Source: Kluyvera genomosp. 3
GTDB taxonomy: Bacteria; Pseudomonadota; Gammaproteobacteria; Enterobacterales; Enterobacteriaceae
DNA length: 64,000 nucleotides
Assembly (NCBI GenBank): GCA_002211745.1
Contig: CP022114.1
Coordinates: 248,001-312,000, forward strand
Direction: 5' to 3'
The notes below the pieces were generated by a model. It was given only the letters and a program-made list of their open reading frames with translations. It had not been told where the DNA came from and did no database searches. The translations under genes and the position numbers were made by a program. How positions within the stretch are numbered: the stretch's first letter is position 1; each line of letters starts with the position of its first letter. This document shows positions 43,069 through 53,479 of the stretch, piece by piece.

Positions 43069-43956
43069 TTACAGCAGACGATAGTGCGCGTCCGGTTTCA
43101 GTTTTGGTGGGATGAGGCTGTCTTTGACCATCTCCCGCAGATCTATCTCTATCGCGTTGCAAATGGCATTGAGCGGCAAGTCGTTATCTTCCGTACCAAA
43201 AGGGTCTTCCAGCTCAGTGGCAATCGCGTCGAGAGCCAGCAGCGCGTAGGTGGTGAAAATGGAAAATAGCAGCGTCAAAACGCCAAAGTCGTGAATCAGC
43301 AGCAGCGGATACACGGCGCAAAAAATCCCTACCGTACGATGCAGCAGCAGCGAATAGGCATAAGGGATTGGCGTGTTGCTGATGCGCTCGCAGCCGCCCT
43401 GAATGGTACTCATCTGATTCAGATAGTGGTTGAAATTGCGGTACACAAAATCATTTGGTCGATGCTGATACAGCCACTGCCCCACGTTTTGCAACAGCGC
43501 GTTGCAGGGCGTAGTAAGGTGCTGGTAGTCCAGCGCCCGGGAAATCGGCACCGGTCCGTGGCGCAGCTTGGCTTTCAGCGTGGTGCAGTAGGTGACGATC
43601 AAATCCAGCACCACTTTTTTCTCTTCTGCGCTGGTATTGGTGGTGTTAATAACTTCACGCATTAACGAGCGGCTGACAATCAGCAAATCTCCCCACAGCT
43701 TGCGAGCTTCCCAGTAGCGAAGCCACGCCGTGTTATTGCGAAAGCCAAGAAACACCGATATCGAAATAGAGATACCAATAAAGTAGAACGAGCTTTCCTT
43801 TGCCATAATGCCGTGCAGGTGCAATAGCGGCAGCACAAACAGATAGGCGATGTTGAGCATGATAAAGAAGCAAAGCTGAGGCGAGATTTTTCGCATGATG
43901 GAGCCGCGCCACGAGAATAATTTACGCAGCCAGCTTTGCTCTGGCCTGACGATCAT
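43069..43956 (-). CDS. Bestrophin-family ion channel
   Basis: Intact 295-residue inner-membrane protein. Bacterial bestrophin marks are clear: MIVRPEQSW start, LGFRNNTAWLRYWEARKLWG, GGCERISNTPIPYAYSLLLH (neck) and ELEDPFGTEDNDLPLNAICN. The Klebsiella relative of known structure is a cation-selective pentamer. It begins 3 bp after the stop of a small partner gene, so the two form an operon. Confidence 0.9.
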   Translation of the reverse strand: MIVRPEQSWLRKLFSWRGSIMRKISPQLCFFIMLNIAYLFVLPLLHLHGIMAKESSFYFIGISISISVFLGFRNNTAWLRYWEARKLWGDLLIVSRSLMREVINTTNTSAEEKKVVLDLIVTYCTTLKAKLRHGPVPISRALDYQHLTTPCNALLQNVGQWLYQHRPNDFVYRNFNHYLNQMSTIQGGCERISNTPIPYAYSLLLHRTVGIFCAVYPLLLIHDFGVLTLLFSIFTTYALLALDAIATELEDPFGTEDNDLPLNAICNAIEIDLREMVKDSLIPPKLKPDAHYRLL

Positions 43957-43959
43957 GGT

Positions 43960-44379
43960 TTACGCCTTTTCTGCTGACAGCGCTAAAAGAGTGTCGTAGA
44001 CCACCTGCAGGCGTTCGAGATAGTGCGTAAACACTCCAGTTTTATCCTGAACGGGAATGCAGCGATCAAGATTGCCATGTACGTCGATACAGGCTGGCGG
44101 GAGCTCAATACGTCCCAACGCCTCGGATTCGACCTCAAACTGGATCTGGACTTCACCAAACATGCTTGAGCGGATGATATGAATATTAACACCGCTAAAT
44201 ACGCTGATGCTTAAGCGACCTTTTTCGCTGGGTTGAATTTGGTGATGATACATGCGCTCGGAGGCGGTGATTTGGGTGATAAGTTCCATGGAATAGGTAT
44301 TCCAGAATTTATCCATTTTATTGAGGTGGTTGAAAATCAGCAGTGATTTTTCTTCCAGAGAGGTAGCGATATTCGTCAT
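43960..44379 (-). CDS. Hypothetical protein (139 aa), upstream partner of the bestrophin gene
   Basis: Intact frame starting MTNIATSLEEKSLLIFNHLN and ending LLALSAEKA. It has no signal peptide and no membrane helix; the first 40 residues look helical and the middle (RLSISVFSGVNIHIIRSSMF, VQIQFEVESEAL) beta-rich. I do not recognise the family. The 3-bp spacing to the bestrophin gene suggests a linked role, perhaps a cytoplasmic regulator or partner of the channel. Confidence 0.65.
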   Translation of the reverse strand: MTNIATSLEEKSLLIFNHLNKMDKFWNTYSMELITQITASERMYHHQIQPSEKGRLSISVFSGVNIHIIRSSMFGEVQIQFEVESEALGRIELPPACIDVHGNLDRCIPVQDKTGVFTHYLERLQVVYDTLLALSAEKA

Positions 44380-44766
44380 CTTTGGTATCCGCAGCGCGCG
44401 AAGCGCCCTATCCTGAATGTAATCTATAGCGGCGCGAATGATTATGTCGTGCGCATGTTTATGTCTATATAGGATGGGTAATCTGGCAATTGTATTATTT
44501 AATTATGTGCGTTAGTAAAATAACATATTTCAGGTGCGATGGTGTGATTGTAAAACGTCAATAATAAAGTACTTGGTCTATACTTATTATTGGTTATTAA
44601 TGTAATTAATACGAGTTATTTCCCCGGAGTATCCCATTTTTAATATGAAGAAATTAAGTTGAACAGATCTGAGGAAAGCCAGTGATTCGCGGTAGAGATC
44701 AAAGGATGAAGAATAAAAATCGATAAACGCTCTTCCGCGGATAGTCTGCCTGTGTTGCTTGTCGGG
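44380..44766. other. AT-rich intergenic region
   Basis: 387 bp with no gene or clear RNA. It should hold the promoter of the 139-aa/bestrophin pair. Base composition is clearly lower in GC than the flanks, as in other accessory borders. Confidence 0.5.
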
Positions 44767-45696
44767 CTATGTCACCTGACGGCGAATTTCTTCCAGTACC
44801 TCATTGAGGATAAACTGAACCCGCCATGGCTGATATTCACGTTTGCGGTAGATAGCGACCAGATCCAGCCACCACTCGTATTGTTCGGCAAAACAAGGGG
44901 CTAACACACCGGCCTGAATGTCTGCCTGTACGCTATTTTTAGGCGCAAAGACGATGCCTAAACCATGCCGCGCCAGCTCCAACGCGGATTGGCTGTTATC
45001 GCAAACGTAGTGGCCTTTGACACGAAAATCCCGCACTTCCTGGCTGCCCGCAAGGCTAAACCGCCAGATATTGGCATCATCAATCATCATCGAATCCAGC
45101 AGGATGCAGGAATGTTGTTCAAGTTCTTCTGGGGAGTTAAGCGGATGTTCCTTGAGGTATTGTGTGCTGGCATAGGCGCTGACCGCATATTTAGTAATAA
45201 AGTTGGCAACCAGTGATTCATTTTTTGGACCCACGCACGAAAGTAATATGTCGCAATCTTCTGGAAAATCGGAACCTTCGTAGAAGGATTTACGTTCAAG
45301 ATTAAAGGTTTTTAGACTAAGCGTAATGTTGCCAATATCTTTAATTGTGTTGACCACATTTTTCGCTAAATAGGCGTTAATCATCGTTGGCGAGTAAATG
45401 GTGACGCGGCCATTTTTCTCATGCTTATAATCAGAGATGAAATTATTCAGCTGATTTTCCTTCTCCAACAGGTCGTTGACGTAGGGCAGCAATGACTCGC
45501 CAAAATGCGTTAACGACAGCTTTCGGGAAGTGCGCTCAAAGATCTTTAAACCAATTTTTGATTCAACATCAGCAAGATACTTGCTTACGTTGGCCTGCGC
45601 CATCCCGAGTATAGTGGCGGCATGGCTGACGTTTTCGCTGGCTGCAATCACCGAAATTATTTTTAATTCCTGTGGTTTAATCTGGAGTTTTTTCAT
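44767..45696 (-). CDS. LysR-family regulator next to mipA-like gene
   Basis: Intact, about 309 residues. LysR HTH: ELKIISVIAASENVSHAATI and AQANVSKYLADVESKIGLK. I chose ATG 45696 over the GTG one codon upstream. It is divergent from an outer-membrane MipA/OmpV protein gene, a frequent pairing, so it probably controls that gene. Codon use is more AT-rich than in the surrounding genes, suggesting later acquisition. Confidence 0.85.
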   Translation of the reverse strand: MKKLQIKPQELKIISVIAASENVSHAATILGMAQANVSKYLADVESKIGLKIFERTSRKLSLTHFGESLLPYVNDLLEKENQLNNFISDYKHEKNGRVTIYSPTMINAYLAKNVVNTIKDIGNITLSLKTFNLERKSFYEGSDFPEDCDILLSCVGPKNESLVANFITKYAVSAYASTQYLKEHPLNSPEELEQHSCILLDSMMIDDANIWRFSLAGSQEVRDFRVKGHYVCDNSQSALELARHGLGIVFAPKNSVQADIQAGVLAPCFAEQYEWWLDLVAIYRKREYQPWRVQFILNEVLEEIRRQVT

Positions 45697-45816
45697 CACC
45701 TGGCTCTGTATATATAAGTTGATATAGTGCTATATAAATATTGAGATTGCAGCGATATAAATACGACCATTATCATATTTGCTATCAGGATATGATATTA
45801 GGTTGGAACCTCAGGA

Positions 45817-46557
45817 ATGTCAATTAAGCGTACGGCGATGTTGCTTCTGTCACTCTCATTTATCGCAAATGCCACGGCGGGTAATTTATCTGTCGGCGCG
45901 GGTGTAATATATAATGAGTCGGTCTATCGCGGATATAATGAAAATACCCATGCGGTACCCATTATAAATTACGAAGGCAATTCTTTTTATATTCGCCAGA
46001 CCACATTGGGCTACGCGTTGTTTAAAAACAAACGTGACGAAGTTAGCCTGACGGCATCATGGCTGCCGCTGACGTTTGACCCGTCGGATAACGACGATCG
46101 CGCCATGAAGCAGTTGGACAAGCGTAACAGTACTGCGATGGCCGGTGCGGCATGGTATCACCATGAGAAGTGGGGGAGCCTGAAGCTGTCCGCAGCAGCG
46201 GATGTGCTGGATAACAGCAACGGTTGGGTGGGCGAACTGTCCTGGTTCCGCGTGTTGCCGTTAGGGGCTCTGTCTATTACGCCTGCCGTGGGCGTCTATT
46301 ACTATGATGACAGCTTTAACCGTTACTACTATGGCGTGTCGGGGGCAGAGTCCCGCCGTAGCGGTTTGGCGGCGCGATCGCCAGGGGATAGCTGGATGCC
46401 GTACATGGGGCTGACGTTGAAATACCCGCTGACCCGCAACCTGATGCTGTTGGCCAACGCCAGTTATAGCGTACTGCCGGATGAAATTAAAAACAGCCCG
46501 ATGGTCGACAGAGATGACAGCTTTACGCTGCTGACCGGGGTAAGCTGGCGGTTCTGA
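45817..46557 (+). CDS. MipA/OmpV-family outer-membrane protein
   Basis: Intact 246-residue barrel protein. Signal peptide ends ANATA-GN; alternating beta strands run to a C-terminal aromatic residue (LLTGVSWRF), the usual BAM signal. MipA was described as a scaffold for the lytic transglycosylase MltA with PBP1b, while OmpV relatives act in stress or envelope roles. This copy resembles the YiaT/OmpV group; the exact task is open. Confidence 0.85.
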   Translation: MSIKRTAMLLLSLSFIANATAGNLSVGAGVIYNESVYRGYNENTHAVPIINYEGNSFYIRQTTLGYALFKNKRDEVSLTASWLPLTFDPSDNDDRAMKQLDKRNSTAMAGAAWYHHEKWGSLKLSAAADVLDNSNGWVGELSWFRVLPLGALSITPAVGVYYYDDSFNRYYYGVSGAESRRSGLAARSPGDSWMPYMGLTLKYPLTRNLMLLANASYSVLPDEIKNSPMVDRDDSFTLLTGVSWRF

Positions 46558-46585
46558 TTATTGGCGCTTCCCGATGACGCGTCAT

Positions 46586-46614
46586 AAAAAAAGCCAGACT
46601 TTCGTCTGGCTTTT
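46586..46614. terminator. Bidirectional terminator between the mipA-like gene and gor
   Basis: AAAAGCCAGAC / GTCTGGCTTTT stem, flanked by an A-run and a T-run, between two convergent genes. Confidence 0.9.
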
Positions 46615-46633
46615 GTCGTTCGGCTCCCGCGCC

Positions 46634-47986
46634 TTAGCGCATGGTGACAAACTCTTCCGCGGCAGTAGGGTGAATCGCCACGGTATTGTCGAAGTCTTTC
46701 TTGGTCGCGCCCATTTTCAGCGCCACGGCAAAGCCTTGCAGAATTTCATCCATGCCGAAGCCGATGCCGTGAATACCGACAATTTTCTCTTCCGGGCCAA
46801 CGCAGACCAGCTTCATACGGCATGGCTGACGGTGAGAGGTGACGGCGGTGTACATGGCGGTGAAGGAGGATTTATAGACCTTCACGGCATCATCGCCGTA
46901 CTGCTCACGTGCCTGCGGCTCGGTTAAGCCAACGGTACCGATCGGCGGATGGCTGAAGACCACGGTCGGGATATTGCTGTAGTCCAGATGCTCGTCTGGC
47001 TTGTTGTTAAACAGACGCTCAGACAGACGACGGCCAGCGGCGACCGCGACCGGCGTCAGCTCAACGGCACCGGTGTTATCACCTACGGCATAAATACCCG
47101 GCACGTTGGTATTCTGGAATTTATCAACGACGATATAGCCTTTATCGTTGGTTTCCACGCCGGTTACCGCGAGGTTGAAGTTATCGGTTGCCGGTTCGCG
47201 GCCAATCGCCCAAATCAGGCAGTCGACGGTCTGGCTGCGGCCGTCTTCCAGCTCCAGCGTCAGGCTGCCGTCGGCATTCTTGACCACCGCTTTTGGAATG
47301 GCGTTGGTGTGCAACTGCGGGCCTTCGGCGTTCATCACCTCAACCAGCGTCTCGACGATTAACGGGTCGAAACTGCGCAGCGGCGCGTGTTTACGCACGA
47401 ACAGGTGAGTTTCCGCGCCCAGGCCGTTAATGACGCCCGCCAGCTCAACGGCGATATAGCCTGCGCCCACCACGGCCACGCGCTTCGGCAGCGCCGGAAG
47501 TTCGAAGAAACCGTCGGAGTCGATACCGTATTCCACGCCCGGAATGTTCGGATGGCTTGGGCGGCCGCCGGTGGCGATCAGGATATGATCGGCAGTGATC
47601 GTCTCGCCGTTCACTTCGATAGTTTTGGCATCGACGAAGCGCGCAAAGCCTTTGATCACATCAACTTTATTCTTACCCAGCACGTTGTCGTAAGAGGTAT
47701 GGATACGGTCAATGTACGCGGTGCGGCTGGCAACCAGTTTGTCCCAATCAAAGTTATTGATGGTGGTGTCGAAACCGTAGTCCGGGCCATACATATGAAT
47801 CGCTTCGCGAATCTGCGCGGCATGCCACATCACTTTTTTCGGCACGCAGCCGACGTTAACGCAGGTACCGCCCAGATCTTTGGCTTCAATCAGCGCGCAC
47901 TTCTGGCCGTACATGGCCGCACGGTTGATTGAGGCGATACCGCCGCTGCCGCCGCCAATGGCGATGTAGTCGTAATGTTTGGTCAT
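46634..47986 (-). CDS. gor: Glutathione reductase Gor
   Basis: Intact 450-residue FAD/NADPH enzyme that reduces glutathione disulfide in the cytoplasm. FAD motif [14 protein letters not shown], redox pair [18 protein letters not shown] motif [12 protein letters not shown] and C-terminal HPTAAEE with the catalytic His-Glu pair are all present. Confidence 0.98.
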   Translation of the reverse strand: MTKHYDYIAIGGGSGGIASINRAAMYGQKCALIEAKDLGGTCVNVGCVPKKVMWHAAQIREAIHMYGPDYGFDTTINNFDWDKLVASRTAYIDRIHTSYDNVLGKNKVDVIKGFARFVDAKTIEVNGETITADHILIATGGRPSHPNIPGVEYGIDSDGFFELPALPKRVAVVGAGYIAVELAGVINGLGAETHLFVRKHAPLRSFDPLIVETLVEVMNAEGPQLHTNAIPKAVVKNADGSLTLELEDGRSQTVDCLIWAIGREPATDNFNLAVTGVETNDKGYIVVDKFQNTNVPGIYAVGDNTGAVELTPVAVAAGRRLSERLFNNKPDEHLDYSNIPTVVFSHPPIGTVGLTEPQAREQYGDDAVKVYKSSFTAMYTAVTSHRQPCRMKLVCVGPEEKIVGIHGIGFGMDEILQGFAVALKMGATKKDFDNTVAIHPTAAEEFVTMR

Positions 47987-48091
47987 GGCCGCTCCTCAAA
48001 CGTTCAATGTTGAGCGGGTGAGCCTCATGCTCCCCGCCAAAATACTCGCGATTGTATACCTGAAACTGATAGGTTCCACCGATGCCTGCGA

Positions 48092-48934
48092 TTACTCCGG
48101 CACGATCCAGTTCACCAGCGTATGACCGATGCCTGTTGGAACCAGCTTGCTGTGCAGCCACGGCAGCACGTTGTTCATTTGTGCTTCCAGCTTCCACGGC
48201 GGGTTGATGACGATCATACCGGAGGCGGTCATGCCGCGCTGGTCGCTGTCCGGACGAACCGCCAGCTCAATTTGCAGAATTTTGCGAATGCCGGTCGCTT
48301 CGAGGTCGTGGATCATGCGTTTAATTTGCTGACGCAGCACCACCGGGTACCACAGCGCATAGGTGCCGGTAGCAAAACGCTTGTAGCCTTCGCTGATGCC
48401 GCTCACTACTGCCTGATAGTCGGTTTTAATTTCGTACGGCGGGTCGATCAGAATCAAGCCGCGGCGGGAGGCTGGCGGCAGCTTCGCCTTGAGCTGCTGG
48501 TAGCCGTCGGCGCGTTCTACGCGGGCGCGGTTATCTTTCTGGAATTCAGAACGCAGCAGCGGGAAGTCGCTCGGGTGCAGCTCGGTCATTTGCAGGCTGT
48601 CCTGCTCACGCAGCAGTTGGCGGGCAATCAGCGGAGAACCCGGGTAGTAACGCAGTTGGCCGCTGCGGTTGAAGTGCTCAACCACCGAAATATACGGCAC
48701 CAGCTCTTCAGGCAGATCGTCCTGCTGCCAGATGCGGGCGATGCCTTCCAGGTATTCCCCGGTCTTTTCGGCATGCTCGCCGCTCAGCTGATAGCGGCCT
48801 GCGCCAGCGTGGGTGTCCAGATAGAGAAACGGCTTCTCTTTCTCTTTCAGTGATTCAATGATCAGACTCTGAACTGTGTGTTTGAGGACGTCGGCGTGGT
48901 TGCCTGCGTGAAAGCTGTGGCGATAACTGAGCAT
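48092..48934 (-). CDS. rlmJ: 23S rRNA m6A2030 methyltransferase RlmJ
   Basis: Intact 280 residues. The start MLSYRHSFHAGNHADVLKH and the catalytic motif LIDPPYEIK identify RlmJ, which methylates A2030 of 23S rRNA. It lies 105 bp before gor on the same strand. Confidence 0.97.
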   Translation of the reverse strand: MLSYRHSFHAGNHADVLKHTVQSLIIESLKEKEKPFLYLDTHAGAGRYQLSGEHAEKTGEYLEGIARIWQQDDLPEELVPYISVVEHFNRSGQLRYYPGSPLIARQLLREQDSLQMTELHPSDFPLLRSEFQKDNRARVERADGYQQLKAKLPPASRRGLILIDPPYEIKTDYQAVVSGISEGYKRFATGTYALWYPVVLRQQIKRMIHDLEATGIRKILQIELAVRPDSDQRGMTASGMIVINPPWKLEAQMNNVLPWLHSKLVPTGIGHTLVNWIVPE

Positions 48935-49037
48935 GGATGCGGATATTCCGGGAATTAAACAAGATAACCATAGTTTACCGCAGATCCGCCGAGATTACCG
49001 CTATCACCCGTTAAGAGGATAACCTCCGGCGCTATCA

Positions 49038-49062
49038 TTGAAATTCCCCAACTATCCCCATT
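49038..49062 (+). promoter_or_regulatory. Heat-shock (sigma-32) promoter of prlC
   Basis: TTGAAA at 49038 and CCCCATT at 49056-49062, spaced 12 bp, fit the sigma-32 consensus, 63 bp before the prlC start. prlC is known as a heat-shock gene in E. coli. The slightly short spacer may reflect a lost C in the CCCC run. Confidence 0.7.
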
Positions 49063-49124
49063 CTAGATCTATCGCTAAAGCGCCGTTGAGCGCTTCATTT
49101 CTTTCTTAGACCAGGACAGCGCAT

Positions 49125-51166
49125 ATGACCAATCCATTACTGACCCCTTTCGAACTACCGCCGTTTTCCCGGATTCAGCCCGAACATGTTGTCCCTGCTG
49201 TCACTAAAGCACTGAACGACTGTCGCGAGAATGTGGAGCGTGTAGTCGCACAGGGCGCGCCATATAGCTGGGAAAACCTCTGCCAGCCGCTGGCGGAAGT
49301 GGACGATGTTCTGGGCGTATTTTCTCGCCAATTAGCCACTTAAACTCGGTCAAAAACAGCCCGGAACTGCGTGAGGCCTACGAGCAGACGCTGCCGCTGC
49401 TGTCGGAATACAGCACATGGGTTGGCCAGCATGAAGGGCTGTACAAGGCTTACCGCGACCTGCGCGACGGCGACAACTACGCCACCCTGAGCGTGGCGCA
49501 GAAAAAAGCGGTTGATAACGCGCTGCGTGATTTCGAGCTGTCCGGTATCGGCCTGCCGAAAGAGAAACAACAGCGCTACGGTGAAATCGCCACCCGTCTG
49601 TCCGAGCTGGGCAACCAGTACAGCAACAACGTGCTCGACGCCACCATGGGCTGGAGCAAGCTGGTGACGGACGAAAGCGAGCTGGCCGGGATGCCGGAAA
49701 GCGCGCTGGCGGCAGCGAAGGCCCAGGCTGAAGCCAAAGAGCAGGAAGGTTACCTGCTGACCCTGGATATCCCGAGCTACCTGCCGGTCATGACCTACTG
49801 TGACAACCAGGCTCTGCGTGAAGAGCTGTATCGCGCCTACTCCACTCGCGCTTCCGACCAGGGGCCGAACGCGGGCAAGTGGGATAACACTCCGGTGATG
49901 GAAGAGATTCTTGCGCTGCGCCACGAGCTGGCACAGCTGCTGGGCTTCGAAAGCTACGCCTTTAAATCTCTGGCCACCAAAATGGCGGAAAACCCGCAGC
50001 AGGTGCTCGACTTCCTGACCGATCTGGCGAAACGCGCCCGTCCGCAGGGTGAAAAAGAGCTGGCCCAACTGCGCGCCTTCGCCAAAGCTGAATTTGGCGT
50101 TGAGGAGCTGCAGCCGTGGGATATCGCCTACTACAGCGAGAAACAGAAACAGCACCTGTACAGCATCAGCGATGAGCAGCTGCGCCCGTACTTCCCTGAA
50201 AAAAAAGCCGTTAATGGCCTGTTTGAAGTGGTGAAACGTATTTACGGTATCACCGCGAAAGAGCGTACCGATGTTGACGTCTGGAATCCGGAAGTGCGTT
50301 TCTTCGAACTGTACGATGAAAGCAACGAACTGCGCGGCAGCTTCTACCTCGACCTGTACGCCCGTGAACACAAACGCGGCGGGGCGTGGATGGATGACTG
50401 CGTCGGCCAGATGCGTAAAACCGACGGCACGCTGCAAAAACCAGTCGCCTATCTGACCTGTAACTTCAACCGCCCGGTGAACGGCAAACCGGCGCTGTTC
50501 ACCCACGACGAAGTGATCACCCTGTTCCACGAATTTGGTCACGGTCTGCACCACATGCTAACCCGCATCGAAACGGCCGGTGTTTCCGGCATCAGCGGGG
50601 TGCCATGGGATGCGGTCGAACTGCCGAGCCAGTTTATGGAAAACTGGTGCTGGGAGCCGGAAGCGCTGGCATTTATCTCCGGCCACTATGAGACCGGCGA
50701 ACCGCTGCCGAAGGAACTGCTGGATAAAATGCTGGCGGCGAAAAACTATCAGGCCGCGCTGTTTATCCTGCGTCAGCTGGAGTTCGGCCTGTTCGACTTC
50801 CGCCTGCACGCGCAGTACAACCCGGAGCAGGGGGCGAAAGTCCTCGAGACGCTGGCGGAAATTAAGAAACAGGTCGCCGTGGTGCCGGGCCCAACCTGGG
50901 GCCGCTTCCCGCACGCCTTCAGCCACATCTTTGCCGGCGGCTATGCGGCGGGTTACTACAGCTATCTGTGGGCCGACGTGCTGGCAGCGGATGCGTTCTC
51001 TCGCTTTGAAGAAGAAGGCATCTTCAACCGTGAAACCGGTCAGTCGTTCCTCGATAACATCCTGACCCGTGGCGGTTCCGAAGAGCCAATGGCGCTGTTC
51101 AAACGCTTCCGTGGCCGTGAACCGCAGCTCGATGCCATGCTGGCGCATTACGGCATCAAGGGCTGA
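49125..51166 (+). CDS. prlC: Oligopeptidase A PrlC (one frame break)
   Basis: M3-family zinc peptidase, 680 residues when repaired; the zinc site HEFGHGLHH and downstream Glu are intact. It degrades cleaved signal peptides and short oligopeptides in the cytoplasm. One G is missing at GGG 49313-49315; repair yields [18 protein letters not shown]. Followed 8 bp later by rsmJ, likely one transcript. Confidence 0.97.
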
Positions 51167-51174
51167 TCGTTCGC

Positions 51175-51927
51175 GTGAAAATTTGTTTATTGGATGAAAC
51201 GGGCGCCGGAGACGGCGCCTTATCTGTTCTTGCCGCCCGCTGGGGGCTTGAGCACGATGATGACAACCTGATGGCGCTGGTGATGACGCCGGAACACCTG
51301 GAGCTGCGCAAACGCGACGAGCCGAAGCTCGGCGGCATCTTTGTCGATTTTGTCGGCGGGGCGATGGCGCACCGGCGCAAGTTTGGTGGCGGTCGCGGCG
51401 AAGCGGTGGCGAAAGCCGTCGGCATCAAAGGCGATTACCTGCCGGACGTGGTTGATGCCACCGCCGGGCTGGGGCGCGATGCGTTTGTGCTGGCCTCCGT
51501 CGGCTGCCGTGTGCGGATGCTGGAACGCAATCCGGTGGTTGCCGCGCTGCTCGATGACGGCCTGGCACGCGGCTATGCCGATGCGGAAATTGGAAGCTGG
51601 CTCCAGGAGCGTTTACAACTGATTCACGCCTCGAGTCTGATCGCGTTAACCGATATTACGCCGCGCCCGCAGGTGGTGTATCTCGACCCGATGTTCCCGC
51701 ATAAGCAGAAAAGCGCGCTGGTGAAAAAAGAGATGCGCGTGTTTCAGTCGCTGGTGGGGCCGGATCTCGACGCGGATGGCCTGCTTGAACCCGCGCGCCG
51801 GTTGGCTACCAAACGCGTGGTGGTAAAGCGCCCGGACTACGCGCCGCCGCTGGCGGACGTGGCAACGCCGAACGCGGTGGTGACCAAAGGGCATCGGTTT
51901 GATATTTATGCCGGAACGGCGGAGTAA
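51175..51927 (+). CDS. rsmJ: 16S rRNA m2G1516 methyltransferase RsmJ
   Basis: Intact, 250 residues, GTG start. SAM-binding [18 protein letters not shown] and catalytic YLDPMFPHK are diagnostic. It methylates G1516 of 16S rRNA and is co-transcribed with prlC as in E. coli. Confidence 0.97.
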   Translation: MKICLLDETGAGDGALSVLAARWGLEHDDDNLMALVMTPEHLELRKRDEPKLGGIFVDFVGGAMAHRRKFGGGRGEAVAKAVGIKGDYLPDVVDATAGLGRDAFVLASVGCRVRMLERNPVVAALLDDGLARGYADAEIGSWLQERLQLIHASSLIALTDITPRPQVVYLDPMFPHKQKSALVKKEMRVFQSLVGPDLDADGLLEPARRLATKRVVVKRPDYAPPLADVATPNAVVTKGHRFDIYAGTAE

Positions 51928-51934
51928 TTTTTCC

Positions 51935-52035
51935 CCCTCACCCTAACCCTCTCCCCAGGGAGAGGGGACCGACCGTGCGGCTTGCACTCTCTGCCTTTCC
52001 CCCTCGCCCCTTTGGGGAGAGGACGGGGTGAGGGG
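51935..52035. repeat. Palindromic intergenic repeat, copy 2
   Basis: Same inverted-repeat design as the copy at 30594-30718 (CCCTCACCCTAACCCTCTCC ... GGGGTGAGGGG) with a shorter centre. It fills the gap between two convergent genes. Confidence 0.75.
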
Positions 52036-52046
52036 ATTGCACAATC

Positions 52047-53246
52047 TTAAACAAACGGCGCCAGCGGGTCCGCAATCTCAAACGCTATCGCTCGATCCGC
52101 TTTCGGCGGGTAAATCAGCTCGCTGACAATCGACATCTTCAGCTTTTTCGCCTCTTCACGCGTCAATTTCACCTGCTGATCCCATCCTTCCGTATACACC
52201 GCGCCCCATGCACCGAGATCCAGGCAGGTTACGTACATCTCCTGGCGATACGGCAGCGGCGCCACGTCCAGCACGCTTGCCGCCGCGTTGTTCCCGGCGA
52301 ACTTGCCCAGCAGAATGGCGTGCTGGCAGGTCATCAGCGCGTGGTTGCCTTTGTCATCGGTCGCGGCGTAAGCCACATCGCCGGTGGCATAGATATCGTC
52401 ATGACCCAGCACCTGCAGGTTGCCGTTCACATGCAGACGACCCTGACGGTCACGCGGCGCATCAATCTGCGCGGTCAGCCCATTGGCCTGAACGCCGACG
52501 GTCCAGATAACGGTCTGGGAGGCGATAACCTGCCCGTCTTTCAGCGTGACGCCGGACGCATCGACGCTTTCCACTTCTGCGTTTACCAGCCACTCCACGC
52601 CCAGCTCAGCAGAGGCTTCGATAATGACGCCCCGTAATTCCTGACTCCAGCGGCCGCCCGGCTGCGCGCCGCGCTCAACTACGACAACTCTGGTCTTAGC
52701 ATCTTCACCCAGAATCTCGCGCAGGCGACCCGGAAGTTCCAGCGCCATCTCAATGCCGGTAAAACCGCCGCCGCACACCACCACGGTGTTACGTGCGTTG
52801 CTCTCAGGCTGCCCGGCCAGATCTTTCAAATGCTGTTCCAGCACTGCCGCGCTTTCCAATTGGTCGAGGTCATACGCGTGCTCAGCGGCTCCGGCAACGA
52901 TATCGCGGTTAACGTGGCTGCCGCTGGCAAGTACCAGACGATCATAGCGGCGCAGGTGCACTTCGCCGTTTTCATCTTTCCAGCTCACCTCTTTCGAGGC
53001 CGGAAGGATTTGCTCTACGGTGCCGCGCAGGAAGTTGACGCCAGTGACATCGAACAGCGGCATCAGCGGGGATACCAGCGTCTGAACGTGGCTTTCATAA
53101 AAACGCGGGCGAACGCGCAGCTCTGGCTGTGGCGCAATAACCGTAATATCAACGGTTTGCTGATGTTTGTCTGCCAGACGCGCGGCGCTCAGCGCTGCCC
53201 ACATGCCGGCAAAACCGGCACCGACGATCAGAATTTGTTTACGCAT
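52047..53246 (-). CDS. NDH-2-like NAD(P)/FAD-dependent oxidoreductase
   Basis: Intact 399 residues with two dinucleotide-binding folds: FAD motif GAGFAGMWAALSAARLA, NADH motif CGGGFTGIEMALELP, and FAD-closing YATGDVAYAA. It resembles type II NADH:quinone reductases. Divergent from an Rrf2 regulator, so it may be induced by redox or nitrosative stress. E. coli carries dtpB (yhiP) near here instead. Confidence 0.85.
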   Translation of the reverse strand: MRKQILIVGAGFAGMWAALSAARLADKHQQTVDITVIAPQPELRVRPRFYESHVQTLVSPLMPLFDVTGVNFLRGTVEQILPASKEVSWKDENGEVHLRRYDRLVLASGSHVNRDIVAGAAEHAYDLDQLESAAVLEQHLKDLAGQPESNARNTVVVCGGGFTGIEMALELPGRLREILGEDAKTRVVVVERGAQPGGRWSQELRGVIIEASAELGVEWLVNAEVESVDASGVTLKDGQVIASQTVIWTVGVQANGLTAQIDAPRDRQGRLHVNGNLQVLGHDDIYATGDVAYAATDDKGNHALMTCQHAILLGKFAGNNAAASVLDVAPLPYRQEMYVTCLDLGAWGAVYTEGWDQQVKLTREEAKKLKMSIVSELIYPPKADRAIAFEIADPLAPFV

Positions 53247-53361
53247 TAGGTTTGTCTCACTGGTAACGATGATTTATTTACTCGGATTTTATTTGTCGTA
53301 GTTAAAGATTGCAACGGGATTCGCTTCAGCCAATGCGTTAGTCGATGTGTTTTGATTTTAT

Positions 53362-53380
53362 CTATTTGATATTTAAATAG
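53362..53380. promoter_or_regulatory. Candidate Rrf2 operator
   Basis: Inverted repeat CTATTT-N7-AAATAG in the AT-rich divergent region between the oxidoreductase and the Rrf2 gene. Placement suits control of both; no consensus for this Rrf2 subtype is known to me, so this is inference. Confidence 0.4.
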
Positions 53381-53479
53381 TTAAATTTTCATTTATTCAG
53401 TGTATATGCTTTGCGTCTGGAATGCGTCTGGCGGAAAAGCTACAATAACTCAGATTAATTTTGGCTGAGATAAGAGCGC

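Noticed and set aside
49340-50554. 404-codon open frame on the minus strand
   Set aside because: Antisense shadow of prlC, whose plus-strand protein carries the zinc motif and the exact family sequence.
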